A stretch of 19,827 nucleotides of DNA from the NCBI GenBank assembly GCA_003354055.1, contig PIVQ01000061.1, positions 1-19,827 on the forward strand, written 5' to 3'. Positions 7,129-14,457 of this stretch are shown here, in pieces. The stretch comes from Desulfobacteraceae bacterium. Its GTDB lineage: Bacteria > Desulfobacterota > Desulfobacteria > Desulfobacterales > Desulfobacteraceae. Numbering within the stretch: the first letter of the stretch is position 1; each line of letters begins with the position of its first letter. A program made the translations under genes and the position numbers. Below the pieces are notes generated by a model. The model saw only the letters and a list, made by a program, of their open reading frames with translations. It was not told where the DNA came from and searched no databases.

Positions 7129-8158
7129 GCTATTGGAGCTTGCCATTTGGGCGATCACCCCCAATGGAATCCGGCTTGGAAGTGATTTGTGCGATCACTT
7201 TAAAAAAGCCACCCTTTTTATACCTGATAAAGAGCGTGTTCTCTCAGGAGTTGACGCCTCGACTCAGAGGGTTTCTTTTTTAAAGCTTAAAGATGAACTG
7301 ACTGATCAATTCAACCGGTTCAACGCTCATATCTTTATTTTTTCCACCGGAATATCCGTGCGACTACTCGCTCCGTTACTTGAAACCAAAGTCACGGATC
7401 CTGCGGTCGTTGTGGTGGATGAGAAAGGGTTAAATGCCATAAGCCTAATATCCGGACACCTTGGCGGAGCCAATGAGTTGGCCAGAGAGATCGGTGAGAT
7501 AATTGGTGCTAGTCCGGTGATCACTACGGCAACGGATATTAACAATCTTCCGTCAATAGACATGATTGCCAAAGGTGCCGGACTTTATATCGAAAACCCT
7601 GGCGCAATCAAGCATGTGAACATGAGTTTTCTCAAAGGGGAAAAAATCAGCGTCTACGATCCGATGAAAAAACTTCTCCCTGCAATTCCTGATTCACTTC
7701 TTGAAATTGAACAGGATAATTACGATGTGGTTTGTACCTGGAAAAAGATGAGAGTTCCACGTGAAACTTTAATATTAAGACCCAGGGTTCTCAGCATAGG
7801 GGTGGGATGCAACAGGAACACGCCAGCAAAGGATATACATGCTTTTTTAATTGAAACGTTTAAGACAAACAAACTAAGCCTCAACGCTATATCAACAATA
7901 GGCACAACAACCGTTAAGGCGGATGAGGAAGGGATATTGGCGCTGGGGGTAACTATAAACCGTCCGATAAAATTTTATGAACGAGACCAGCTCAATAGTG
8001 TTGAATCTATAGAAAACCCATCTGAAATGGCGGAAAAATATTTAGGAGTAAAAAGCGTATGCGAGGCAGCAGCAATACTGGGAGCCCAGAGGGGCAATCT
8101 GATTGTACCCAAACAAAAGACAAAGGATGTCACTCTGGCAGTGGCAATTCCAAAATGA
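7106..8158 (+). CDS. cbiG: Cobalt-precorrin-5A hydrolase (acetaldehyde-releasing)
   Basis: CbiG opens the delta-lactone of cobalt-precorrin-5A and releases acetaldehyde, the oxygen-independent ring-contraction step. This is strong evidence for the anaerobic pathway. The N-terminal part has AIWAITPNGIRLG, the CbiG_N block has IFIFSTGISVRLLAPLL and GLNAISLISGHLGGANELA, and the C-terminal CbiG_C domain has LSIGVGCNRNTPAKDI and ISTIGTTTVKADEEG. The chosen ATG (7106) gives 350 residues. The frame is open to ATGs at 7088 and 7091, and a TTG at 7133 preceded by AAGG would match the usual N-terminus best, so the start is unsettled. A parS-like site lies at 7753-7768. The gene ends in ATGA with cbiH. 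Confidence 0.93.
   Translation: MDTDKANKLLELAIWAITPNGIRLGSDLCDHFKKATLFIPDKERVLSGVDASTQRVSFLKLKDELTDQFNRFNAHIFIFSTGISVRLLAPLLETKVTDPAVVVVDEKGLNAISLISGHLGGANELAREIGEIIGASPVITTATDINNLPSIDMIAKGAGLYIENPGAIKHVNMSFLKGEKISVYDPMKKLLPAIPDSLLEIEQDNYDVVCTWKKMRVPRETLILRPRVLSIGVGCNRNTPAKDIHAFLIETFKTNKLSLNAISTIGTTTVKADEEGILALGVTINRPIKFYERDQLNSVESIENPSEMAEKYLGVKSVCEAAAILGAQRGNLIVPKQKTKDVTLAVAIPK
7753..7768. other. parS: parS-like site inside cbiG
   Basis: AGTTCCACGTGAAACT keeps the full 14-base core GTTNCACGTGAAAC of the parS consensus. Only the outermost base on each side differs, and position 5 is the degenerate N. It lies in the cbiG coding sequence, where the protein reads RVPRETL. Confidence 0.6.
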
Positions 8159-8937
8159 AATTATATATCGTTGGTACTGGGCCAGGAAATGCATCCCACA
8201 TGTCGGGCAGGGCGAAAGAGGTTATAGCGTCGGCGGATTATATTGCCGGGTACACCACTTATATTGACCTGATCAAAGAGTTGGTCATAGATAAAAATAT
8301 AATTTCCACCGGTATGATGAAAGAGATCGACCGGGTGGAACAGGCAATTGATAAGGCCCTTTCAGGAGCAAGTTGTGCATTGATTTCCGGCGGAGACCCC
8401 GGCATATACGCCATGGCGGGTCTGGTATTTGAGCTGTGTGAAAAAAGGGGCATCAAAATAGCAAGGCCTGGATGCACCATAGAAGAAGGTTCAGAGCTTC
8501 TGGAGCTGGAAGTTGTTCCCGGCATTCCTGCACTGGCAGCGGGGGCAGCCCTAGCAGGCGCGCCGTTAACCCATGATTTTGCGGCGGTGTCGCTAAGCGA
8601 CCTGCTGACTAAATGGGAAACCATAGAAAAGCGGTTAAGCTGTGCTGCCATGGCGGATTTCGTTATTGTTCTGTACAATCCCAAAAGCAAAAAGCGAAAC
8701 TGGCAACTGACCCGGGCACAGGAATTGATTCTGGAACATCGTTCCGGCGAAACTCCGGTTGCGGTTGTTACGGGTGCCATGCGTGAGAATCAAACGGTTT
8801 CCTTTTCACGATTAGATGAAATGGATAAGGCGGATGTAGGAATGCAGACTGTCCTGTTCATCGGCTCCAGTGCCTCTGTGAGATATATGGACTTCCTGTT
8901 CACACCAAGGGGATATACTAAAAAATACACGGATTGA
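8155..8937 (+). CDS. cbiH: (Cobalt-)precorrin-3 C17-methyltransferase
   Basis: This 260-residue tetrapyrrole methylase methylates C17 together with ring contraction. Motifs are MKLYIVGTGPGNASHMSGRA at the N-terminus, ADYIAGYTTYIDLI, ALISGGDPGIYAMAGLVFE (SGGDPGIYGMA-type, diagnostic for CbiH/CobJ), VVPGIPALAAGAALAGAPL, and FVIVLYNPKSKKRNWQL. The ATG at 8155 overlaps the cbiG stop by ATGA and gives the normal N-terminus. The frame is also open upstream to 8059, but that would add 32 residues read out of frame through cbiG. A 22-base gap with a good ribosome binding site separates it from cobO. Confidence 0.94.
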   Translation: MKLYIVGTGPGNASHMSGRAKEVIASADYIAGYTTYIDLIKELVIDKNIISTGMMKEIDRVEQAIDKALSGASCALISGGDPGIYAMAGLVFELCEKRGIKIARPGCTIEEGSELLELEVVPGIPALAAGAALAGAPLTHDFAAVSLSDLLTKWETIEKRLSCAAMADFVIVLYNPKSKKRNWQLTRAQELILEHRSGETPVAVVTGAMRENQTVSFSRLDEMDKADVGMQTVLFIGSSASVRYMDFLFTPRGYTKKYTD

Positions 8938-8959
8938 TTCCATTTAAGGAGATGTCGCA

Positions 8960-9472
8960 ATGAAAGGCTATGTTCAGATTTACACGGGGAACGGAAAAGG
9001 GAAAACAACCGCAAGCCTCGGCCTTGCGGTCAGAGCGGCTGGTGCCGGACTGAATGTTTTTATTGTTCAATTCATGAAGCAGGGTGACTACTCCGAAATC
9101 AAATCATTGTCAAAATTTGATAACATCAGCGTTGAGCAGTACGGTGCCGGGAAATTTGTGAAAGGCAAACCGTCTGATGAGGAAAGGGCAAGTTGTGCAA
9201 AGGGTTATATGCGCCTGTGCGGTTTAATAGAGGCTGGAGAGCATGATCTGGTGATAGCAGAAGAGGCAAATGTGGCCTGTATGTGTGATTTGTTCTCTGA
9301 GCAGGATCTTTTGCATTTGATCGACCTTAAACCTGACCACGTGGAACTTGTGATCACAGGCAGGGGTGCTCCGGATTCGATTATTGAAAAGGCGGACCTT
9401 GTCACTGAAATGAAAGAAATAAAGCACTATTATAAAAAGGGTGTTGTTGCCCGGGTAGGCATAGAAAAATGA
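8960..9472 (+). CDS. cobO: Cob(I)yrinic acid a,c-diamide adenosyltransferase, CobO/BtuR type
   Basis: This 170-residue cytoplasmic enzyme transfers the adenosyl group of ATP to the cobalt(I) corrinoid, making the cobalt-carbon bond. A P-loop-like GNGKGKTT is at residues 10-17, followed by ASLGLAVRAAG, VFIVQFMKQGDYSE, and the Walker-B-like DLVIAEEANVACMCDLFS. LVITGRGAPDSIIEKADLVTEM is the usual C-terminal signature. Length fits a CobO/CobA core lacking the longer N-terminal extension of the enterobacterial enzyme. AAGGAG at 8946-8951 is the clearest ribosome binding site in the operon. The stop overlaps cobQ (ATGA). Confidence 0.93.
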   Translation: MKGYVQIYTGNGKGKTTASLGLAVRAAGAGLNVFIVQFMKQGDYSEIKSLSKFDNISVEQYGAGKFVKGKPSDEERASCAKGYMRLCGLIEAGEHDLVIAEEANVACMCDLFSEQDLLHLIDLKPDHVELVITGRGAPDSIIEKADLVTEMKEIKHYYKKGVVARVGIEK

Positions 9473-10935
9473 AAAGGCACATTGCCGTACTCGGCACAGG
9501 GTCTGATGTTGGAAAAAGCATTGTTGCTGCCGCAATCTGCCGCAGCCTTACAGACAGGGGAGAACGGGTAGCTCCGTTCAAGTCCCAGAACATGTCCAAC
9601 AATTCAGGTATTACACCGGAAGGTCTGGAAATGGGTAGAGCACAGATTGTCCAGGCCGAGGCTTGCCGTATTCCGCCCCATGTGGATATGAACCCGATTT
9701 TGCTGAAACCCACAGGCGAAAAGCAGTCCCAGGTTGTGCTGAACGGATTGGTTCACGGCAACCATACCGCAATGGACTACCATAGAAACAAAGGCTTTTA
9801 CTACACCCAGGCAGTTGAGGCCTTTGACCGCCTGGCGGCGGATAATGAACGTATCGTACTGGAGGGAGCAGGCTCATGTGCAGAGGTAAACCTGATGCCC
9901 AATGATCTTGTGAACTTTGCCATGGCTGAATATGCAGATGCCGATGTGATTCTTACCGCAGATATACACAGGGGAGGAGTGTTTGCACAATTGGTAGGCA
10001 CCCTGGCATGTCTGCCGGAAAAGTATAAAGACCGGATAAAAGGTTTTATTGTCAATCGGTTCAGAGGTGATATTGCTCTGTTTAAGGACGGTGTCGACTG
10101 GATTGAACAACAGACAGGGAAACCGGTATTCGGCGTATTGCCCTGGTATACCCATTTCAAAATAGATTCCGAAGACTCCGTTGAAATTGAGGACTGTGAA
10201 AACAAGGCTCCTTTAGATGCAAACAAACCTGCCATTGCAGTGATTCGGTTACCTCACATTGCAAATTTTACTGATTTCCATGCTCTGTCCGGGATAGAAG
10301 AAGTGGAGGTTCGTTTCATTGACCGACCTTTCGACCTATCCTCCTTCAAGGCCGTGATTATTCCGGGATCAAAAAACACAAGAGCTGATCTTAAATGGAT
10401 CAAGGAAAAGTTTCATGTGGAGTTGAATTCGTTTGTTAACAATGGCGGACATGTTCTGGGCATATGTGGGGGATACCAAATGCTGGGAAAAGTTGTGGAG
10501 GACCCCTACGGTCTTGAGGGCCGGCCGGGACAAACCATAGGCCTTGGATTGCTGCCGGTTGAGACAGAGCTAAAGGCGCCGAAAACAACAACTCTCAGTG
10601 AATTTGAATGGGAAGGAATAACCGGCAGCGGTTATGAAATCCATATGGGAGTCACCCATGTGCTGGGCGGAACTCGTTTGATCGATATTTGCTCCAGAAA
10701 CCAAAGGCCCTGTGAAGAAACCGACGGTTGTCTCAGAGAAGATCGCAAGGTTGCAGGCACCTATGTTCACGGCTTTTTTGACTATCCCGAGGTGGCCAAT
10801 AAATGGCTTTCCATGGTTGGTATTGATACAAGTAACTTTACACCAAGGGTTACCCTGAGTGAACAAAAAGAAAAGGATTATACCCTGCTTAAAGAGCATT
10901 TTGAGGCTAATGTGGACATTGCCTCCCTTTACTGA
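9469..10935 (+). CDS. cobQ: Cobyric acid synthase (glutamine-hydrolysing)
   Basis: This 488-residue enzyme (CobQ, called CbiP in the anaerobic pathway) amidates the b, d, e and g side chains of adenosyl-cobyrinic acid a,c-diamide with ATP and glutamine. The N-terminal ATPase domain (to about residue 235) has LGTGSDVGKSIVAAAICRSL, VAPFKSQNMSNNS and NPILLKPTGEKQSQVVLNG. The C-terminal class I glutaminase-like domain has IIPGSKNTRADL, the nucleophile in VLGICGGYQMLG (Cys333), and GTYVHGFFD with His434. All expected residues are present. It is the last gene of the unit; a strong stem-loop structure follows within 30-130 bases. Confidence 0.95.
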   Translation: MKRHIAVLGTGSDVGKSIVAAAICRSLTDRGERVAPFKSQNMSNNSGITPEGLEMGRAQIVQAEACRIPPHVDMNPILLKPTGEKQSQVVLNGLVHGNHTAMDYHRNKGFYYTQAVEAFDRLAADNERIVLEGAGSCAEVNLMPNDLVNFAMAEYADADVILTADIHRGGVFAQLVGTLACLPEKYKDRIKGFIVNRFRGDIALFKDGVDWIEQQTGKPVFGVLPWYTHFKIDSEDSVEIEDCENKAPLDANKPAIAVIRLPHIANFTDFHALSGIEEVEVRFIDRPFDLSSFKAVIIPGSKNTRADLKWIKEKFHVELNSFVNNGGHVLGICGGYQMLGKVVEDPYGLEGRPGQTIGLGLLPVETELKAPKTTTLSEFEWEGITGSGYEIHMGVTHVLGGTRLIDICSRNQRPCEETDGCLREDRKVAGTYVHGFFDYPEVANKWLSMVGIDTSNFTPRVTLSEQKEKDYTLLKEHFEANVDIASLY

Positions 10936-10960
10936 ATCTATAGCAAATCGCGAATATATA

Positions 10961-11068
10961 TTCCGAAACCATAGTACCGGTTTCTACCACTTAAAGCTAA
11001 AAATTACGCATAGTGCAATCGATTTGCCTTTTGGCGATTGCACTTTATGTGTTTCGGAACGTTTTTTT
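10961..11068 (+). terminator. Nested inverted repeat and T-tract ending the cobalamin operon
   Basis: An outer 9-bp stem, TTCCGAAAC (10961-10969) with GTTTCGGAA (11051-11059), encloses a perfect 10-bp inner stem, AGTGCAATCG (11012-11021) with CGATTGCACT (11035-11044). Seven T residues follow at 11062-11068. An alternative short stem GAAACC (10965-10970) with GGTTTC (10979-10984) competes for the outer arm. Termination for cobQ is the simplest reading. Confidence 0.7.
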
Positions 11069-11085
11069 GGCAATCACTATAATCG

Positions 11086-11112
11086 TTTACATTAAAGTAG
11101 AAATTCTATAAT
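11086..11112 (+). promoter_or_regulatory. Possible promoter of the DUF342/FapA-like gene
   Basis: TTTACA (11086-11091) and a perfect TATAAT (11107-11112) are 15 bases apart, shorter than ideal. A second perfect TATAAT at 11078-11083 has no good -35. The segment lies between the operon terminator and the GTG start at 11170, so some promoter is expected here. Confidence 0.4.
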
Positions 11113-11169
11113 CTTGAGGCTAACCCGGTTATCCCAAATTAAACACAGACTCACAGACTGGAAATTTAA

Positions 11170-13437
11170 GTGGCTAAAACTGACAACATTCCGTCTCTTG
11201 TAAAACTTGCCCTTCAATACGGCACCATCACGGATGACCAGTACAAGCACCTGACTGCACTTTATGCCCTGAAGCAAAAAGAAAAAAAGAAACCGGATTA
11301 CGCAAGCCTCCTGCTTGGTCAGAAACTGACTACCCAATATCAATTGGGGTTGCTTCAGTTGATCAGGGAATATCACATTATTCGTCGCAGGGGAGAAGAA
11401 TTCGGAAAAATTGCGATTAAAAAGGGCTTTGCCACTTCCGAAGATATCAGGCGCGCCATGGACGTTCAGAAAAAAGAATTCAAAGAGTCCAGGCTCAAAA
11501 AACTCATAGGCGATATTCTGGTTGAAACCCATGTCATTACAGCCAAACAAAAAAAACAGATCCTTAAAGAGCAGACTCTCTTTGATAAAAAGTCCCAGGA
11601 TATCCTATCTGAAAAAGCCAATGGAGACAAAGGGCAAGAGCACGCGTCCCCGGATCCGGATTTATCAGACTATGAAAAAGATTTCTTAATGATAAAGGCC
11701 CTTGATGAGGAGTTTTCAGCTTCAGTTCTGGAAAAGGGTCTGGCAAGCGAGCAAGAAGTATTTGAGGCGCGAAGGACTCAGGAAAATGAATTTGAAAACA
11801 CCCAGTCAATAAAAATCTTAGGGGATATCATGGTCTCCCTGGATTTTATTACCCTGGACCAGAAGACTTTAATTCTTGATGAACAGGGCAGGACCGAAGA
11901 AGGAGATAAGAAAACCGAGGCGGAAATTTTACGCATCGAAGTCAGTAATGATGAAATGACGGCATGGGCTCAACTGGACGAAAAACACATTTCACAGATA
12001 CGCCTGGCAGATATCAAATCAGGAATGGAATCAGCGGGCATTACCCATGGTAAATACCCGGATGCCTTACTTCAGTGTCACCTGGATTTAAAGTTCACAC
12101 GCTTTGCAGTGGCAAGAAACGATAATTCACAGGAATTGCGCAAAGCAAGAAACCTTTCCCCGACACTCGATACAGGCCTTACCGATCGGGGCGAGAAACG
12201 CAAAGGAGATCTGCTGATCCAGCAGGACTCCAAGTGGAACATCAAATCTCAGACAAATGTTTACGGGAAAAAATGCAAGGGTGGCTCAATTCATGATTTT
12301 ACCCTTCGCTGCGGTGCCGGAACGCGATTATCCAAGGATAAAATCGGCATAGTGGCGGCAAAAACCGGGGTACCGGCCCTATCTGTTGAGCGGTTTATCT
12401 ATATCCATCCCATCATCCATGTGCTTGAAGATGCGGATCAGCGGTATGGACGGCCTGAAGCATTCGCAAACCTGACGGTATCAGGAACAATTACAGGTGC
12501 TTACCCTGTCACGGCCGGTCATGTCAAAGCCAGGGAGATTCGCGGAGGAAACATAGAGGCCATAGGAGAAGTTAAAACAGATGTGGGTATCACGGACGCG
12601 GTGATTCGAGCCCAGGGAGATATCCATGCAAGATACCTTCACAATTGTAAAATAGAAACCTTTGGCAACATCTATGTAAAAAATGAAATTTTTGATTCGG
12701 AGATAAAATGCAGCGGCCAATTAAACAGTCCTACCTGCAGGGTGATTTCCTCAACAATCCATGCGAAAAAAGGGGTTATTCTGGCGGGAACCGGCAGCGC
12801 AAAAACACGTCCCTGCACGGTTATTGCCGGCACAGACCATCATGTTCTTTCCCTGGAAGCGCAAATTCTGGACAAGATCCGTGATATTACCGAAGGTTTA
12901 AGGGATCTGAAAGAAAGAAGACGAGAAGAGCATGATTTATCCAGAAAAATTTTTCAAAAAATGATTGAACGGAAAATTTTTCATGACAGGGCAAAGCAGA
13001 AAAAAGAAAAATTAGGAAAAGAATTCAATAAAAAAAAAGAGGCTTACGATAAAAACAAACTAAAAAATATTTTGAAGCTTATTACTGATTTTGAAAAACG
13101 GAAGGAAGATTCTGTGGCCTCTTTGAAAAAATTGAACAAAACAAAAAAAGGCCATGACACTGAAAAGGCACGACTTGAAAATAAAATACAATCTTTGTCT
13201 CCTAAAATCGACCGGCAAATCCTGTCTTTGGAGCAGACCCTGCTTGCATATCTTGAATGGGCCAGATATCAGGAGAGCAAAGCCAGAATAGAAATACGCG
13301 GAAAGGCGTTTATGGGATCTATATTTGGGGGAATATATTCAGAGACGCAGCTTACGTCCGATCTTGATAATTTTTCAGCTGTTGAAATGGGTTCAGGTCA
13401 GGAAGATCCTAAAATAGAGATTCTCCCCCTTAATTAA
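11170..13437 (+). CDS. DUF342/FapA-like protein with duplicated N-terminal modules and a coiled coil
   Basis: This 755-residue, probably cytoplasmic protein has no signal peptide or membrane segment and starts at GTG. The N-terminal third holds two related modules of about 60 residues (about 77-135 and 180-239), each with EEF...KG.A, then KxxGDILV or KILGDIMV, an ITxxQK segment and a final EQ. A weaker copy may precede them. Residues about 250-560 match the FapA/DUF342 type: a Gly-rich right-handed beta-helix with VSGTITGAYPVTAGHVKARE, GNIEAIGEVKTDVGI and AQGDIHARYLHNCKIETFGN. Residues about 560-715 are a highly charged coiled coil. FapA-family proteins are linked to flagellar assembly and cell-surface processes in some bacteria. 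No flagellar genes are adjacent here, so the role is unknown. It is flanked by terminator-like structures and appears monocistronic. Confidence 0.85.
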   Translation: MAKTDNIPSLVKLALQYGTITDDQYKHLTALYALKQKEKKKPDYASLLLGQKLTTQYQLGLLQLIREYHIIRRRGEEFGKIAIKKGFATSEDIRRAMDVQKKEFKESRLKKLIGDILVETHVITAKQKKQILKEQTLFDKKSQDILSEKANGDKGQEHASPDPDLSDYEKDFLMIKALDEEFSASVLEKGLASEQEVFEARRTQENEFENTQSIKILGDIMVSLDFITLDQKTLILDEQGRTEEGDKKTEAEILRIEVSNDEMTAWAQLDEKHISQIRLADIKSGMESAGITHGKYPDALLQCHLDLKFTRFAVARNDNSQELRKARNLSPTLDTGLTDRGEKRKGDLLIQQDSKWNIKSQTNVYGKKCKGGSIHDFTLRCGAGTRLSKDKIGIVAAKTGVPALSVERFIYIHPIIHVLEDADQRYGRPEAFANLTVSGTITGAYPVTAGHVKAREIRGGNIEAIGEVKTDVGITDAVIRAQGDIHARYLHNCKIETFGNIYVKNEIFDSEIKCSGQLNSPTCRVISSTIHAKKGVILAGTGSAKTRPCTVIAGTDHHVLSLEAQILDKIRDITEGLRDLKERRREEHDLSRKIFQKMIERKIFHDRAKQKKEKLGKEFNKKKEAYDKNKLKNILKLITDFEKRKEDSVASLKKLNKTKKGHDTEKARLENKIQSLSPKIDRQILSLEQTLLAYLEWARYQESKARIEIRGKAFMGSIFGGIYSETQLTSDLDNFSAVEMGSGQEDPKIEILPLN

Positions 13438-13453
13438 CTGTCTTAGTTAATTA
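13431..13453. terminator. AT-rich hairpin between convergent genes
   Basis: TAATTAACT (13431-13439) pairs perfectly with AGTTAATTA (13445-13453) around a 5-base loop, exactly between the two convergent stop codons. T-rich sequence flanks it. The stem has only A/T pairs plus one C-G, so termination strength is doubtful. Confidence 0.35.
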
Positions 13454-14032
13454 TTATTCTTTAGCCAACACTGCAGAGTATAGCCTGGTGTGAACCGCAC
13501 CTGACCGGATTAGTTTACTCTGGTACAATTCAATGCTTTCCACCTGAAATTTAACAGGCTCAATAGCCACACCACTCTTAATAATCTTTTTCAGCGTATC
13601 GGCATGGACCCTTTTTTTAATTCTCGCAAGGGTTGTATGAGGAGAAAATCGCTGTTTTGCCGAGAAGAATCCTGCTGTCTCAAGCTTAGTGGATAACTTT
13701 TGATATAGATCCTGAAGGGGTTCAGAGTCCCGATTTAAACCCGCCCAGATTATACGTGCTTTTTTTATCCCGGGGAAAACGCCAAGCCTGTCTACGACCA
13801 ACTCAAATCCGGGATTTTCCAGAGCAGTTTCCTTCATAAGCTTTTTAATATTCTCAATCTCAACTATCGGGGTATCCCCTAAGAAAGCAAGCGTAAAATG
13901 GAAACCTGCAGGCGAAGGCCAAGCGGCATGGATTTTCCAGCGCTTTAAATCGGCCTGAGCGCTTTTTAACCCCTGTTTGACCTGATCAGGTAAAGAGATA
14001 GCGATAAAACACCGTATGCGGGTATCAGGCAT
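13454..14032 (-). CDS. thpR: RNA 2',3'-cyclic phosphodiesterase (2H phosphoesterase)
   Basis: This 192-residue member of the 2H phosphoesterase superfamily was formerly called 2'-5' RNA ligase (LigT). Both catalytic HxTL motifs are present: HFTL at residues 45-48 (in GFHFTLAFLGDT) and HTTL at 132-135 (in RFSPHTTLARI). The N-terminus IRCFIAISLPD is typical. It hydrolyses 2',3'-cyclic phosphates on RNA ends and may act on nucleotide cofactors. The chosen ATG overlaps the stop of the upstream MoaD-like gene by 8 bases. The frame is open further upstream to 14107, but that extension would run through the MoaD-like gene and lacks family similarity. The two genes appear translationally coupled. Confidence 0.9.
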   Translation of the reverse strand: MPDTRIRCFIAISLPDQVKQGLKSAQADLKRWKIHAAWPSPAGFHFTLAFLGDTPIVEIENIKKLMKETALENPGFELVVDRLGVFPGIKKARIIWAGLNRDSEPLQDLYQKLSTKLETAGFFSAKQRFSPHTTLARIKKRVHADTLKKIIKSGVAIEPVKFQVESIELYQSKLIRSGAVHTRLYSAVLAKE

Positions 14033-14312
14033 CTTTTTTATTCTTAAACCCGAGCAATACTCTGTATGGGCCGGGTGTTCCATGAGGAACAAAGGCGACC
14101 CGATCATTGTCTTTTAAAGGAGTAGAAAGTTTACCGACCTTGCCGTTAATAAAAACCACTTCCACCTCATCCTCACTAAGCTTCATACGGGATATCAGAT
14201 CTCTGGGGGAAGTACCCGGTACTATGTCGAGTTCCACGTTTGAAAAAGGAAGATTCTTTGCTTTTAGTTTTTTTTGCAGAAATGAAAATGCATTAAAGGT
14301 GATAACAGGCAT
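14025..14312 (-). CDS. MoaD/ThiS-like ubiquitin-fold protein without C-terminal diglycine
   Basis: This 95-residue protein has the beta-grasp pattern of MoaD/ThiS: an N-terminal strand (VITFNAFSFLQKKL), then VELDIVPGTSPRDLISRMKL, VEVVFINGKVGKL and LKDNDRVAFVPHGTPGPY. The sulfur carriers MoaD and ThiS end in Gly-Gly. Here the chain ends GFKNKKDA, so a thiocarboxylate would need processing, or the protein is not a sulfur carrier. The ATG at 14312 is preceded by GAGGAAAAT, a good ribosome binding site. An in-frame ATG at 14348 is less likely. Its stop overlaps thpR by 8 bases. No molybdopterin or thiamine gene is nearby. Confidence 0.8.
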   Translation of the reverse strand: MPVITFNAFSFLQKKLKAKNLPFSNVELDIVPGTSPRDLISRMKLSEDEVEVVFINGKVGKLSTPLKDNDRVAFVPHGTPGPYRVLLGFKNKKDA

Positions 14313-14420
14313 ATTTTCCTCTTCTATAAAATTCTTTATGAGTCTCATGGCGATGATGTCTATCCTATCAAACCCCTGGTGAATCTAAAACAAATAAATC
14401 CGCAAGATTTCCTAAACCCA

Positions 14421-14450
14421 TTGAAAAAAAAGATCCGCATGGTCTATACT
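14421..14450 (+). promoter_or_regulatory. Promoter of the histidine kinase gene, near-leaderless
   Basis: TTGAAA (14421-14426), an 18-base spacer and TATACT (14445-14450) form a good sigma-70-like promoter. The expected transcription start (about 14457) falls on the ATG at 14458. No Shine-Dalgarno sequence precedes that ATG. Confidence 0.55.
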
Positions 14451-14457
14451 GCACGTT

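Noticed and set aside
8059..8154. Upstream extension of cbiH
   Set aside because: It would overlap cbiG out of frame and add residues unlike any tetrapyrrole methylase. The ATG at 8155 gives the standard N-terminus and an ATGA junction.
8259..8780. Open frame of 173 codons on the minus strand opposite cbiH
   Set aside because: It is fully antisense to a well-supported methylase. Its composition (Ser/Ala/Pro-rich, no domain) looks like a shadow frame and there is no ribosome binding site.
9337..9352. CACGTG-containing sequence in cobO
   Set aside because: One half reads GTTCCACGTG on the minus strand, but the other half (GTCA) departs from parS. Probably coding coincidence.
9801..10235. Open frame of 144 codons antisense to cobQ
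   Set aside because: The sense strand encodes the conserved CobQ ATPase domain. The antisense frame has no recognisable motif.
14313..14457. Minus-strand promoter for the MoaD-like/thpR pair
   Set aside because: One is expected in this divergent spacer, but I found no hexamer pair with acceptable spacing, so none is annotated.
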